From CALCLY01 sp900552775 (GTDB lineage Bacteria > Bacillota > Clostridia > UMGS1883 > UMGS1540), in the NCBI GenBank assembly GCA_937966555.1, contig CALCLY010000022.1:297941-361940 (forward strand): a DNA stretch of 64,000 nucleotides. The letters run 5' to 3'. The position numbers and the translations under genes were made by a program. The notes under the pieces were generated by a model, which saw only the letters and a program-made list of their open reading frames with translations, did no database searches and was not told the origin of the DNA. Of this stretch, positions 10,517-19,474 are shown in pieces (position 1 is the stretch's first letter; each line of letters opens with the position of its first letter).

Positions 10517-13165
10517 CTATCTGTAAATAAAAAGCTGCTGTATACCGTGAGTAAAGCACTTTAAAACCACGCGCGACGCACTGTCATCACCGGCATAAAG
10601 CGAGCCTACGATATCTCCCGGTCTTCCCTGAGAAATTTTTTCGGTTTTTGTATCAAATATTGCAATCGAGGCGTTATCGTTTAAATAAAAAGCCTCAAGC
10701 CCGTCCATCGGCAAATCGCTGTAAGCCGGATTGAAGCCCGGCGAATTGTCTGTTTTTATAATAAGCGCCTTTCCGCTTGCCGAAAAGACGGTGCCGCTTA
10801 CGCAGGAATCCTCCACCTGCCCGTCCGCGGGCGCGCTGTCTGTCAAAACGGATATTTTTTTCTTTTTGTCGTATTTTGCGTCAATCGACATTGCCGATAT
10901 ATCGCCGTATGCGTCCGTTTCCGCCCTTACTATATCTCCGGGTGACGGAAATACTCCGCCGGCGGAAAATTCCCTGTATTTTTCGTTTGAAACGGAATGT
11001 TTATAAAAAACGCCGTTGGTCCACATGCTGATAAAATATTTTTCTTCCCCGTCTTTATTTATTCCGCGCGTCACGCCTTCAACAATTGAAAGCGGCGTTT
11101 TCTCACGCACCTCTCCTCCGCCGCTGTTTTCGCTGAACACAACCATTGCGGACGGTTGCAAAACACGGTTGACATCATATGCCGATATCGTGAAAATGCC
11201 GTAGGAGCCGAGCGCCTGCGTGCTTATTGCCTCAAAATACTTATCGTCATATCTTTTTGACGCCCCCGCGGAAATTTCAAGCGGAACGCGAAAGATAACA
11301 GGCGGCTCGCCGCACATGGAAAGATGCGGAGAAAACACCTTGTAGGAATTGTGCCAATAGCTTTTTACGCCGGAGAGAAAAACGGTTAAGCTGTCATCTC
11401 CGACAAAAGCTCCGTCGTATTTGTCCGAAACGCTTCCGCCCGCATCCTTTGCCGTATCAAGCTTTAAAAGCTTGCCGTCCGAATTTATACAGTATCTGAC
11501 AAGCTGATACTGCGGTATGCCCGACTTTAAAAGCAGTCCCGGGATTTTTAAATCGTTTTTTGAAATAAGCTCACCGTTTAAGCGGATTTTTTCTTCAAGC
11601 TCCGCACACAATATCTCGCCTTTTTCGGTAAGAAGCTTAATGGCGGCACCGCCCGAAAGCGTGTTTTTGCTGTGAAAATCAAGATAGTATCCGTATTGCA
11701 TATTGTTTTTCTGCGTTTCGGCAAATCCCGCCGCGGTACCGTCCGATGCAACAAGCAGCGTCACATCGCTGCCGGGCGCAAGCCTGCCGCGCCCGATAAA
11801 CGTGTCGCTTAATTTATACGGGATATCGGAAATTGTTACAAAGTCGTCTCCGACCTCGCCGACAATTCCTGCGGCTTTCTTGTCGGACGCCGTAAGCACC
11901 GTGTAAAGCCCGTCGCTGCTCACTTCTTCAACAAGGCTCATGTCTTCGCTCAAATCCTGAATGTCGCATTTAAAGCTTTCGCCTTTTTTGTCCGTCATAA
12001 AAAGCCGTGCGGTGCCTTCTCCCTCCAACGGTATTTTAAAAACCCTGCCGTCCTTTGTGAATATCTTTCTTTCGGCGGCAGAAACTGCGCTCACAACGCC
12101 GTAACCGTATTTTTTTACGCTTACAACATCGATTTTTCCGTCTCCGTTATTATCTGTAAGCTTTAGAGCTCCGTTTTTAAAAATAAAATCGGAATCCGTA
12201 TGCTCCTTAAATCTTCCGTTTTCGACAAATGACAGGGAGGGGCTCAGCTTAACCGCCTTTCTCGCGCTCCCGTCATACAGAAAAAGCGTGTCCCTGCCGC
12301 AGCTTTCAACGTCGCGCGCCGAAATTTCCGCGGTTTTGTTCACGGGCAGCACATATACGTACTTCACGCTGCCGTCATTGTCATACCATGCGCAAACCTT
12401 TAATCCGAGATACTTTTCGCTTTTTTCGCCGTCGCACGAAAAAACTCTTCCGCCTATGTTTATTTTGTTTTCAATATCCGTGCCGTGCGGAACCGCCGAA
12501 GCAAAGCCTGCCGAATTTACAATTCCTTCGTATTTTGAAAGCCCGTAATTTCTCTTAAGCCACGAGCTCTCCGTGTCTCTTTCCGTTGTAATGCCATCGC
12601 CCGAAACCGCCGTTATTTTTGCGGGCGCGCATGTGAGAAAATTATATAAAAGAATATATGCGTCGGCACGCTCAAAGCCGGCGTAGGATTTTTTTATGCC
12701 TGCGTCCAGCGCTATATCGGACGCAACCGCAAAATACCCCGCAGGATATCCGCCGCGCGCATAAGCTTCTCTTTCGTAACCGAGCGCCGACACCGTCATC
12801 TTTATCGCCGCGGCGGAAGATGTCGGCTCTTCGGGATTAAAACTCCCTCCTCCGCTGCCCTCTATTATTCCCATTGCGGCAGCTGCCGAAACAGCCGGGG
12901 CATATTCGCTTTCCTCCGGCACGTCGGAAAAAATGTTTTCTCCGCCGTTCACCTCTCCCCCGACGGCTTTCATAAGCATTGAAACAAATTCGCCGCGCGA
13001 AACCGCGCCGCCGCCGTCCGCGTCCGAGGTTATGTTCATCTGCTCAAGAAACTCGTATGCGCATACGGCTTTTGTAAAATCTCCGTCCGCCGCTTTGCAG
13101 GGTATGGCTGTAATGAGCATAATTAAAGCCGAAGCAAATGCCGATAATCTCTTCACACAAATCAT
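10517..13165 (-). CDS. SLH-domain secreted protein of unknown function
   Basis: 882 residues with an N-terminal signal peptide (KRLSAFASALIMLITAIPC). Two SLH-like units follow (about 30-170: SRGEFVSMLMKAVGG, IFSDVPEE, YAPAVSAAAAMGIIEG, GYPAGYFAVASDIALDAGI). Nearly 700 residues of beta-rich sequence come after them, with several short segments of the form VSAAERKIFTKDGRVFKI. This suggests a wall-anchored structural or glycan-binding protein. ATG 13165 overlaps the previous stop (ATGA). A GTG at 13156 with a better-placed GGGAG is an alternative start. I recognise no catalytic domain. Co-transcription with lyases suggests it presents or scaffolds the degradation machinery on the cell surface. 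Confidence 0.75.
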   Translation of the reverse strand: MICVKRLSAFASALIMLITAIPCKAADGDFTKAVCAYEFLEQMNITSDADGGGAVSRGEFVSMLMKAVGGEVNGGENIFSDVPEESEYAPAVSAAAAMGIIEGSGGGSFNPEEPTSSAAAIKMTVSALGYEREAYARGGYPAGYFAVASDIALDAGIKKSYAGFERADAYILLYNFLTCAPAKITAVSGDGITTERDTESSWLKRNYGLSKYEGIVNSAGFASAVPHGTDIENKINIGGRVFSCDGEKSEKYLGLKVCAWYDNDGSVKYVYVLPVNKTAEISARDVESCGRDTLFLYDGSARKAVKLSPSLSFVENGRFKEHTDSDFIFKNGALKLTDNNGDGKIDVVSVKKYGYGVVSAVSAAERKIFTKDGRVFKIPLEGEGTARLFMTDKKGESFKCDIQDLSEDMSLVEEVSSDGLYTVLTASDKKAAGIVGEVGDDFVTISDIPYKLSDTFIGRGRLAPGSDVTLLVASDGTAAGFAETQKNNMQYGYYLDFHSKNTLSGGAAIKLLTEKGEILCAELEEKIRLNGELISKNDLKIPGLLLKSGIPQYQLVRYCINSDGKLLKLDTAKDAGGSVSDKYDGAFVGDDSLTVFLSGVKSYWHNSYKVFSPHLSMCGEPPVIFRVPLEISAGASKRYDDKYFEAISTQALGSYGIFTISAYDVNRVLQPSAMVVFSENSGGGEVREKTPLSIVEGVTRGINKDGEEKYFISMWTNGVFYKHSVSNEKYREFSAGGVFPSPGDIVRAETDAYGDISAMSIDAKYDKKKKISVLTDSAPADGQVEDSCVSGTVFSASGKALIIKTDNSPGFNPAYSDLPMDGLEAFYLNDNASIAIFDTKTEKISQGRPGDIVGSLYAGDDSASRVVLKCFTHGIQQLFIYR

Positions 13166-14802
13166 TCTCCCTTCCTCGCGGCGCTTTGCAAAGCAGCGTA
13201 AATCAGCTGCGCCGCCTCCGCTCTCGTAATACTGTTTTTCGGCTTGAACACGCCGTTTTCGTTTCCTTTCAGAATACCTGCTCCGGCAAGCGCTTCAACG
13301 GCTTCTCGCGCATATTCCGAAATGCTGCTTCTGTCGGAAAAATATTTTTTTGTCAGCAGCCTTCCGTCTTTTTGGGTAAGCCACCTGTAAACAATAAGCG
13401 CCGCATCCTCGCGCGTTATGCTTTCATTCGGTCTGAAAAATCCGTCATTGCCCAAAATAAGTCCCTTCAAAGCGGCGTCTTTAACATATTCAAAATACCA
13501 GGCTTCCCTGCCGACATCCGAAAAATCCGTTTCCTTCCCCGCCGCGGCGCCGTCGGAAACCAATGAAATAATCTTTGCAAACTCCGCGCGCGAAATCTCA
13601 CGCGATGGCTCAAACAAACCGTTAAAGCCGCTTATAATCTTTTTGTCGGCAAGGGCTTCAACGGCTTCCGCCGCCCAATGCTCCTTTGCGACGTCGGCAA
13701 AAACGCCCTTATAGCCTGCGGTCTCCTCCGTATGTTCGCCGTTTTTTTCCGGGAGCGCCGTGGGCGTTGTCACCCCTCCGCCGCTTCCGCCTGCAGAAGC
13801 GCCGAAACCGCCTTTTTTACCGTGCTCCGCTTTGAAAACCGCGTCCGCCGCGGCTTCAAACGCACGTTCAACCCCGTCTCCTATGCCTGTTTCCTTTATT
13901 TTTTTGAACACGGCGTCCTTATCTTTTATCTGCATATATTTTTCGCTTTGCGTCAAATAACCGTATTCGTCTTTAAAATCCTCCGTTATTATCCTCTTGA
14001 CCGCTCCCCAGCTTGAAGCGTTTCGCAGCGCCGCCATGCCTTTAAGTCCCTCAAGTCTTGATGAGAAAAAGTCCGCGAACTCAATCCGCGGCATGAAATC
14101 CGTGTCATGAATAATATCCGTCAGCATTTTTTTATCGTTTTCGCTCAGCCTTTCGTCACCGTAAATATCCCGCTGCACGTCTATTGCGAGCGTTTTCGCG
14201 TATTCCGAGAGCGCCTCCTCCGTTTTTCCCGCAAGAGCCGCGCACGAAAGCGCGCGCATATAAATAACGTTAAACTCATATACATCATCGAATTTTGCTT
14301 TGTTAAGCGCCGCGGCTATCTTGTCCGCATTCTCGGAATATACCGCATTTTCCTCATCGATGCCGAGCTTTAAAGCGTTTTCCTTCATGCACGCCGTAAA
14401 CTCCGCGGCGTTTTTTGCATTTTTAAGCTTTTGTACAATCTCGTTTCCGTCATCATTTATATATATGAAGGAAGCGCTTGCCTCGCCGTCCGCACAGGAC
14501 GCATAAACAGCATATTTTACACCGCTTTCGGCATATTCGGGCAAATACAGCTCGGTTGCAAAGCTTTTGTCGGCGTTTATCTGTTTAACAAGCACGGGCA
14601 GATTTTCGTCGGAAAGCTCCGACGGCATAACGCCCTTTTTTATCACGCTTATAAATACCTCCCCGTCCGCGCTGCCGCGAAGCGATATTTTCCCGCTTTC
14701 CGCATCAAATCCCGCGGATATGCTGATTCCGTCTCCCAAAACCGTTGTCTGAGCAGCAATTGCAAGCACCGCGGCAAGAGCGGCAATTTTCTTATTCATC
14801 AT
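13162..14802 (-). CDS. Secreted protein with three C-terminal SLH domains
   Basis: 546 residues. The signal peptide spans residues 1-23 (KKIAALAAVLAIAAQTTVLG). An alpha-helical middle region of unknown role (about 100-330) and a Gly/Ser linker (GGFGASAGGSGGGV) follow. Three consecutive SLH repeats run from about 365 to 540; each carries the pattern of FxDV or similar, a helix, then (I/L)xGxxxGxFxPxxxIxRAE. SLH triplets bind pyruvylated secondary wall polymer, so this protein should be non-covalently anchored to the wall. The ATG overlaps the stop of the AraC gene; AAGGAGAAAGAGT precedes it. The N-terminal half has no match I recognise. Confidence 0.85.
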   Translation of the reverse strand: MMNKKIAALAAVLAIAAQTTVLGDGISISAGFDAESGKISLRGSADGEVFISVIKKGVMPSELSDENLPVLVKQINADKSFATELYLPEYAESGVKYAVYASCADGEASASFIYINDDGNEIVQKLKNAKNAAEFTACMKENALKLGIDEENAVYSENADKIAAALNKAKFDDVYEFNVIYMRALSCAALAGKTEEALSEYAKTLAIDVQRDIYGDERLSENDKKMLTDIIHDTDFMPRIEFADFFSSRLEGLKGMAALRNASSWGAVKRIITEDFKDEYGYLTQSEKYMQIKDKDAVFKKIKETGIGDGVERAFEAAADAVFKAEHGKKGGFGASAGGSGGGVTTPTALPEKNGEHTEETAGYKGVFADVAKEHWAAEAVEALADKKIISGFNGLFEPSREISRAEFAKIISLVSDGAAAGKETDFSDVGREAWYFEYVKDAALKGLILGNDGFFRPNESITREDAALIVYRWLTQKDGRLLTKKYFSDRSSISEYAREAVEALAGAGILKGNENGVFKPKNSITRAEAAQLIYAALQSAARKGE

Positions 14803-15656
14803 ACTCTTTCTCCTTTGTATTTACTCGGCACGCAGCCGGTATATTTTCTGAAAGCGTGATTAAAATTAGCTGTATTGTTAAATCCGCATTCTTTTGCAAG
14901 CCGATACATCGAATTTACATTGCCGCTTATAAGTCTGTTTGCCGCAAGTTCCACCCGTTTCGAAATAACATATTCCCAAGGTGTAATACCGTTCAGCTTT
15001 TTAAAAAGTGTGTTGTAATACGTCTGGCTTATATTCGCTGTACGTGCAAGAGTATTAACCGAAAGATCTTCTGTCAGGTGTTCATTTATATAATCAACGG
15101 ATTTTGATACACCTTCTATGTTATATTCACTCAAATCCGCATCATTTTCTTCCGAAAAGCCGTAGTAACGGTAAATTCCGGTCAAAAGCTCAAGAATATA
15201 AGCTTTAACCATATATTCAAAACCGGGTGCACAGTCCGTAAATTCTGTGCTTATCTTCTCAAAAATTTCCTGTATGAAACAAAATTTTGGATTGCCGCGT
15301 GCAAGCCTGTATTTTTTGTCGTGCGCTGCACTTGTAAAAATATGCATAAAACCGCTTCCGAAAAAACCGTTGCTGTCCCAAAGCAGGCGCGGTTCAAAAT
15401 TCACATTATAAAAAGCACCGGATTTATTTAGCTTTGTTATTGCATGGGATATATTGCTTTGAACGAGAAAAACGTCGCCTTGGCAAAATTCCCATTCTTC
15501 CCCGTCGACGGTATAAATACCTTCACCCTCATAAAAATACGTAAGTTCCAAGGCTGTATGCGCGTCAAAAACATTTATCTGATTTATATTTTTCTTCACA
15601 AAATTTACTATAGTTTTCGTATTATTTCCCGCACCCATCGTTATTTCGTGTTTCAA
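14799..15656 (-). CDS. AraC-family regulator with N-terminal cupin
   Basis: 285 residues from TTG 15656, chosen because GAGGAGG lies 8 nt upstream; the ATG at 15695 would make that site internal. The N-terminal half (about 1-150) is a cupin ligand-binding domain (YFYEGEGIYTVDGEEWEFCQGDVFLV). The last 100 residues hold two helix-turn-helix motifs, ending with the AraC signature CGFNNTANFNHAFRKYTGCVPSKYK. It is the first gene of the polysaccharide operon and is preceded by a near-consensus promoter, so it probably senses a sugar and activates both the operon and itself. Control of the divergent genes at 15993 is possible but unproven. Confidence 0.9.
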   Translation of the reverse strand: MKHEITMGAGNNTKTIVNFVKKNINQINVFDAHTALELTYFYEGEGIYTVDGEEWEFCQGDVFLVQSNISHAITKLNKSGAFYNVNFEPRLLWDSNGFFGSGFMHIFTSAAHDKKYRLARGNPKFCFIQEIFEKISTEFTDCAPGFEYMVKAYILELLTGIYRYYGFSEENDADLSEYNIEGVSKSVDYINEHLTEDLSVNTLARTANISQTYYNTLFKKLNGITPWEYVISKRVELAANRLISGNVNSMYRLAKECGFNNTANFNHAFRKYTGCVPSKYKGERV

Positions 15657-15811
15657 TAAAATCGCCTCCTCAGCCAAACACAGATTTGTTTGCAAAAAAT
15701 ATAACTTTTTCCTTAATTTAAAAGATTTGTTTGAAAATACCGCGCCAAAAGGCTGTTTTGGTTTGTATTTTTACAATTACCTCATGTATTTCAAAGCGTT
15801 CTTTTGTATGT

Positions 15812-15840
15812 ATTATACCAAATGTTTTTTTTGCCGTCAA
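15812..15840 (-). promoter_or_regulatory. Sigma-A promoter of the polysaccharide operon
   Basis: On the minus strand TTGACG (15840-15835) and an extended TGG-TATAAT (15817-15812) are separated by 17 nt. Transcription would start near 15805, leaving a leader of about 150 nt before the TTG start of the AraC gene. The rest of the 15657-15992 intergenic region is AT-rich, with the divergent promoter at 15945-15973. No clear operator was identified. Confidence 0.7.
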
Positions 15841-15944
15841 TGATTTATGTGCATTTTCTTACAAAACATTCTGCCATTTTTGCAAAATAAACAACTATAT
15901 ACACAAGTGCGCTTTTAAAGCAATTTAATAATTTTTATTAATCA

Positions 15945-15973
15945 TTGCAAATGAAAATAAAATGTGATATACT
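15945..15973 (+). promoter_or_regulatory. Sigma-A promoter for the isomerase/phosphatase pair
   Basis: TTGCAA (15945-15950) and TATACT (15968-15973) with a 17-nt spacer. A GGAGGTGA ribosome-binding site at 15979-15986 and ATG 15993 follow closely. The predicted start site is almost on the ribosome-binding site, so the leader must be very short. Confidence 0.65.
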
Positions 15974-15992
15974 TTAGCGGAGGTGATAAAAT

Positions 15993-16841
15993 ATGAAAAC
16001 TTCAACGGAAATAGGTTCCGCCGCCCGGATAACGGGCGAAGAAAAAGCAATTGAGTATATAGCGAAGGCAGGCTTTGACGCATGGGATTTTTCTATGTTC
16101 AGAATGATAGATTACAACTGGGATACGCAGAAAATGTATCAGTCGAGCCACCCCCTCGCCTCAAGGGAATATCTTGCGTTTGCGCGAAGGCTGCGCAGGA
16201 CGGGCCTTGACTGCGGCATATGCTGCAACCAGTCTCACGCGCCGTTCCCGTCCGATGGCATTATGCCTTATCTGAAAAGAGCCATTGAATGTACGGCGGA
16301 GGCGGGCGGCAAAATCTGCGTTATTCATCCATGCAATTTAAAAACACCCGGGGAAAACGCCGAAATGTTTGCAGAGCTTTTGCCGTTTGCCAAGGAATAC
16401 GGTGTGAAAATCGCAACCGAAAATATGTGGAACTGGGACAATGAAAAGAACGAGGCAACGCCTGCCGCATGCTCGTCGCCCGAAAATTTCACGGAGCATC
16501 TCAACGCCTTGAACGACGATTATTTTGTGGCATGCCTCGACATAGGCCACGCGGAAATGCGCGGTCTGAACACCTCGGCTCCCGATATGATTTACACTCT
16601 CGGCAGTAAACTTCAGGCTTTGCATATTCACGACAACGATTTGCATCACGACTCACATCAGATACCCTTTTCGATGAAAATAGATTTTAAAAAAATAGTA
16701 AAAGCACTTAAAGACACCGGTTATAATGGATTTCTTACCCTTGAAGCCGATCGCTATCTTGAACCGTATTCAGCGGACAATATATTCGACGGTATACGTA
16801 ATTTAAAAGACGCGGCTTCAAAGCTTGCATCAATGTTTTAA
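15993..16841 (+). CDS. Sugar phosphate isomerase/epimerase (AP-endonuclease-2-like TIM barrel)
   Basis: 282 residues with the whole length matching the xylose-isomerase-like TIM-barrel family. Metal-binding positions are visible as E in KIATENMWNW, D and H in CLDIGHAEMRG, H in ALHIHDNDLHHDSHQIPF and the terminal E of FLTLEADRYL. Such enzymes isomerise or epimerise keto sugars. The exact substrate cannot be told from sequence. Divergence from the AraC-led operon suggests a role in catabolising the released monosaccharides. The next gene starts 13 nt downstream, so the two are co-transcribed. Confidence 0.85.
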   Translation: MKTSTEIGSAARITGEEKAIEYIAKAGFDAWDFSMFRMIDYNWDTQKMYQSSHPLASREYLAFARRLRRTGLDCGICCNQSHAPFPSDGIMPYLKRAIECTAEAGGKICVIHPCNLKTPGENAEMFAELLPFAKEYGVKIATENMWNWDNEKNEATPAACSSPENFTEHLNALNDDYFVACLDIGHAEMRGLNTSAPDMIYTLGSKLQALHIHDNDLHHDSHQIPFSMKIDFKKIVKALKDTGYNGFLTLEADRYLEPYSADNIFDGIRNLKDAASKLASMF

Positions 16842-16854
16842 AAGGAGCACAATA

Positions 16855-17664
16855 ATGTCAAACACAATTAATTTCAATGAAAAAATAGGTTTTATATGCG
16901 ATATGGACGGGGTTATCTATCACGGGAACCGAGTTCTTCCCGGTGTTAAAGAATTTATCGACTGGCTGTACGCAAACAATAAACGCTTTTTATTTCTCAC
17001 AAACAACTCAAGCTGCACACCGTTTGAGCTGAGACAAAAACTTGCAAGAATGGGTCTTGACGTAGCCGAAGAGCATTTTTACACAAGCGCTCTTGCAACT
17101 GCCGAATTTTTAAAAAGCCAGGCGCCCGGATGCAGCGTATATGCACTTGGGGAAGCAGCGCTTACAAACGCACTCTACAATGTCGGAATTTTTATGAACG
17201 ATGTAAATCCCGACTATGTTGTGATGGGAGAAGCAAAATCATATAATATAGACACACTTACAAAAGCCGTAAACCTTGTTATGAAAGGCGCTAAACTTAT
17301 CGGCGCAAACTCGGATTTATCGGGCCCCATAGAAAACGGCATTGCCCCGGCATGCCGCGCTCTTACCGCCCCCATTGAAATGGCAACGGGTACGCAGGCA
17401 TATTTTTGCGGCAAACCGAATCCGCTTATGATGAGAACGGGGCTTAAAATGCTTGACTGTCATTCAAAAGATGCCGTTATGGTCGGAGACAGAATGGATA
17501 CGGACATAATTTCAGGCATGGAAAGCGGCATGTCAACAGTGCTCGTGCTTTCCGGAATATCAACACACGAAACTCTTCACAAATACGCATACAAACCCAC
17601 AGTCGTTTTAGACGGCGTAGGCGACATAGTAAAGACAGCCAAAGCGCAGCTTGAACAGAATTAA
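16855..17664 (+). CDS. HAD superfamily class IIA phosphatase (NagD-like)
   Basis: 269 residues from ATG 16855, preceded by AAAAGGAG; an earlier in-frame ATG at 16825 lies inside the upstream gene. Motif I is CDMDGVIYHGN (nucleophile and acid/base Asp), motif II is the LTNNS block, a class-IIA cap follows, and the last motif is MVGDRMDTDI. Relatives dephosphorylate nucleotides, sugar phosphates or 2-phosphoglycolate. Pairing with a sugar isomerase hints at a sugar-phosphate substrate, but this is inference. Confidence 0.85.
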   Translation: MSNTINFNEKIGFICDMDGVIYHGNRVLPGVKEFIDWLYANNKRFLFLTNNSSCTPFELRQKLARMGLDVAEEHFYTSALATAEFLKSQAPGCSVYALGEAALTNALYNVGIFMNDVNPDYVVMGEAKSYNIDTLTKAVNLVMKGAKLIGANSDLSGPIENGIAPACRALTAPIEMATGTQAYFCGKPNPLMMRTGLKMLDCHSKDAVMVGDRMDTDIISGMESGMSTVLVLSGISTHETLHKYAYKPTVVLDGVGDIVKTAKAQLEQN

Positions 17665-17713
17665 TAATAAAAAACGGGGATGTTAAAAAGCTCCGGAACG
17701 CAAGAAAACTTGA

Positions 17714-17743
17714 AAAAATGGGCTGTTTAAACAGCCCATTTTT
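17714..17743. terminator. Bidirectional intrinsic terminator
   Basis: A perfect hairpin with arms AAAATGGGCTG and CAGCCCATTTT around TTTAAA, flanked by A and T runs. It lies between the convergent HAD phosphatase and ECF genes and can stop transcription from both sides. Confidence 0.85.
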
Positions 17744-17760
17744 CATATTCTTGTTTATTC

Positions 17761-18282
17761 TTATTTCGCGGACATTTTTGTATAAACTTTATGAAGTCCG
17801 CATTTCCAGCAGAGAAGCATTCCTCCCGCCGCACCAACTGCTGCCTGAAGAATCTGATATGGTAGTTTTATAAGTGCCGTTTCAGGAGTACTGTAAATAA
17901 AAGCTCTGCCGAGTGAATAGCCGACTACCATAATTACAGCGCCCAGTGTCACACCTATTCCCGAAGCCAAAACGGGACGTTTTTTTAACGTTCTTTGCGA
18001 AATCAATGAAATTACAACTGCCTGAAGTCCGTGTGTCACAAGCGACACAAACATTGGGGTGGGATAGAAAAAAAGGTCACCCAAAAATGCTCCCACACCG
18101 CCGACCATAAACGCCGCAAGAGGATCCAGAATAATTGCCGCAAGACATATTACAACATCATTAAGATATAGATGTCCTCCCGGCACGGGAACACCGAATG
18201 AACTCAGTGCAATGTTCATTGCCATAAACATTGCGGTCGTGCAAAGCCACAAAGCCGTTTTCTTTTGTTTTTTTTCATTCAT
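17761..18282 (-). CDS. ECF transporter substrate-binding (S) component
   Basis: 173 residues, strongly hydrophobic, with about five to six membrane segments. The sequence fits the ECF S-component family: ALWLCTTAMFMAMNIALSSF at the start, a conserved LYLNDVVICLAAIILDP loop, and GAFLGDLFF. S-components capture a vitamin and use a shared energising module encoded elsewhere. The divergent MocR-type regulator suggests vitamin B6 as the ligand, because PdxR-type MocR proteins control pyridoxine genes in Firmicutes; this is inference. An AAGGAG lies before ATG 18282. Confidence 0.8.
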   Translation of the reverse strand: MNEKKQKKTALWLCTTAMFMAMNIALSSFGVPVPGGHLYLNDVVICLAAIILDPLAAFMVGGVGAFLGDLFFYPTPMFVSLVTHGLQAVVISLISQRTLKKRPVLASGIGVTLGAVIMVVGYSLGRAFIYSTPETALIKLPYQILQAAVGAAGGMLLCWKCGLHKVYTKMSAK

Positions 18283-18295
18283 AACTATTTTCTCC

Positions 18296-18324
18296 TTGCT
18301 TTTTGGATGATAATATTATATAAT
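18296..18324 (+). promoter_or_regulatory. Promoter of the MocR-type gene in the divergent 91-bp region
   Basis: TTGCTT (18296-18301), 17-nt spacer, TATAAT (18319-18324). The following AT-rich stretch (to 18350) contains loosely palindromic repeats of TATAAT/ATAATATA that could bind the regulator, but no clean operator can be drawn. Confidence 0.5.
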
Positions 18325-18373
18325 AATTCTGATAATATAAAATATTCAAAACAGGAGAAAAATATATAGCCAG

Positions 18374-19474
18374 ATGAAATATACGATTGACAAAAACAAA
18401 AGACCCGCATATTTACAGATTTACAAACAGCTGCGCGATGACATTGTAAGCGGTATATACGGATACGGTGCAAAACTTCCGTCAAAAAGACTGCTTGCCG
18501 AGGAAAGCGGCGTCAGCACAATCACAATAGAGCACGCATATGCCTGTCTGTGTGACGAAGGCTATGCGGCATCACGTGAGAGAAGCGGATACTATGTAAT
18601 TTTCAAAAGTTCGGACGGTTTTGCCGTAACGGATTCCGTTAATACGCAAAATATTCTGCACGAGAATGAGACAAACGAAGAAGCCGTATTCCCGATATCC
18701 GTCCTCAGCCGAACTATGAGACGCGTGCTTTCCGATTATCACGATGTTCTTCTTGAAAGATCTCCGAACACCGGGCGCATTGAGCTCAGAACAGCAATAA
18801 GGCGCTATCTTGCCGGCAACCGCGGAATTTATGCCGATATAAATCAAATTGTTATAGGTTCGGGAGCGGAATACTTATACGGGCTTATTGTTGATCTGCT
18901 GGGGCGCGACAAAATGTTTGCCATTGAAAAGCCTTCATATCAAAAAATCAAACAAGTATATCAGGCAGAGGATATAGATTTTGAAATGCTGCCGCTTACA
19001 AATGACGGAATAGACAGCCTTGCTCTCGCCTCAACACGCGCTTCCGTTTTGCACACAACTCCTTACAGAAGCTATCCGAGTCTCTGCACCGCATCGGCAA
19101 CAAAAAGGCATGAATATATCCGCTGGGCGGAGCAAAGCGGCAGATTCATAATTGAAGATGATTTTGAATCAGAATTTTCTGTTTCCTCAAAACCCACGGA
19201 AACGCTCTTTGCTTTGTCCGAAGGAAGTAATGTAATTTATCTCAATACTTTCTCAAAAACAATATCCCCCTCATTGCGAGTGGGATATATGGTTATTCCT
19301 GATTCACTTTTGGAAACATTTGAAGAAAAACTCGGTTTCTATTCCTGCACCGTTCCGACCTTCGAGCAGTTCGTTCTCACAGAGCTTTTAAACAGCGGCG
19401 ACTTCGAACGCCATATAAACCGCGTGAGAAGAAGCAAAAGAAAGAACATGCAGAATAATAAACAGATTATTTAA
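18374..19474 (+). CDS. MocR-type GntR regulator, C-terminally truncated
   Basis: 366 residues. A GntR winged helix (1-70: PAYLQIYKQLRDDIVSGIYG, LAEESGVSTITIEHAY) is followed by an aminotransferase-I-like domain with GSGAEYLYGLIVDLLG, FIIEDDFESEF and the PLP-lysine block NTFSKTISPSLRVGYM (Lys near 296). Full-length relatives continue 150-170 residues after that lysine; here only about 70 remain and the protein ends in RRSKRKNMQNNKQII. The terminal small domain is therefore missing. The reading frame ends 8 nt inside the convergent aldo/keto reductase gene, which suggests a deletion or rearrangement. Ligand binding may be impaired. No strong ribosome-binding site is close to ATG 18374. Confidence 0.75.
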   Translation: MKYTIDKNKRPAYLQIYKQLRDDIVSGIYGYGAKLPSKRLLAEESGVSTITIEHAYACLCDEGYAASRERSGYYVIFKSSDGFAVTDSVNTQNILHENETNEEAVFPISVLSRTMRRVLSDYHDVLLERSPNTGRIELRTAIRRYLAGNRGIYADINQIVIGSGAEYLYGLIVDLLGRDKMFAIEKPSYQKIKQVYQAEDIDFEMLPLTNDGIDSLALASTRASVLHTTPYRSYPSLCTASATKRHEYIRWAEQSGRFIIEDDFESEFSVSSKPTETLFALSEGSNVIYLNTFSKTISPSLRVGYMVIPDSLLETFEEKLGFYSCTVPTFEQFVLTELLNSGDFERHINRVRRSKRKNMQNNKQII

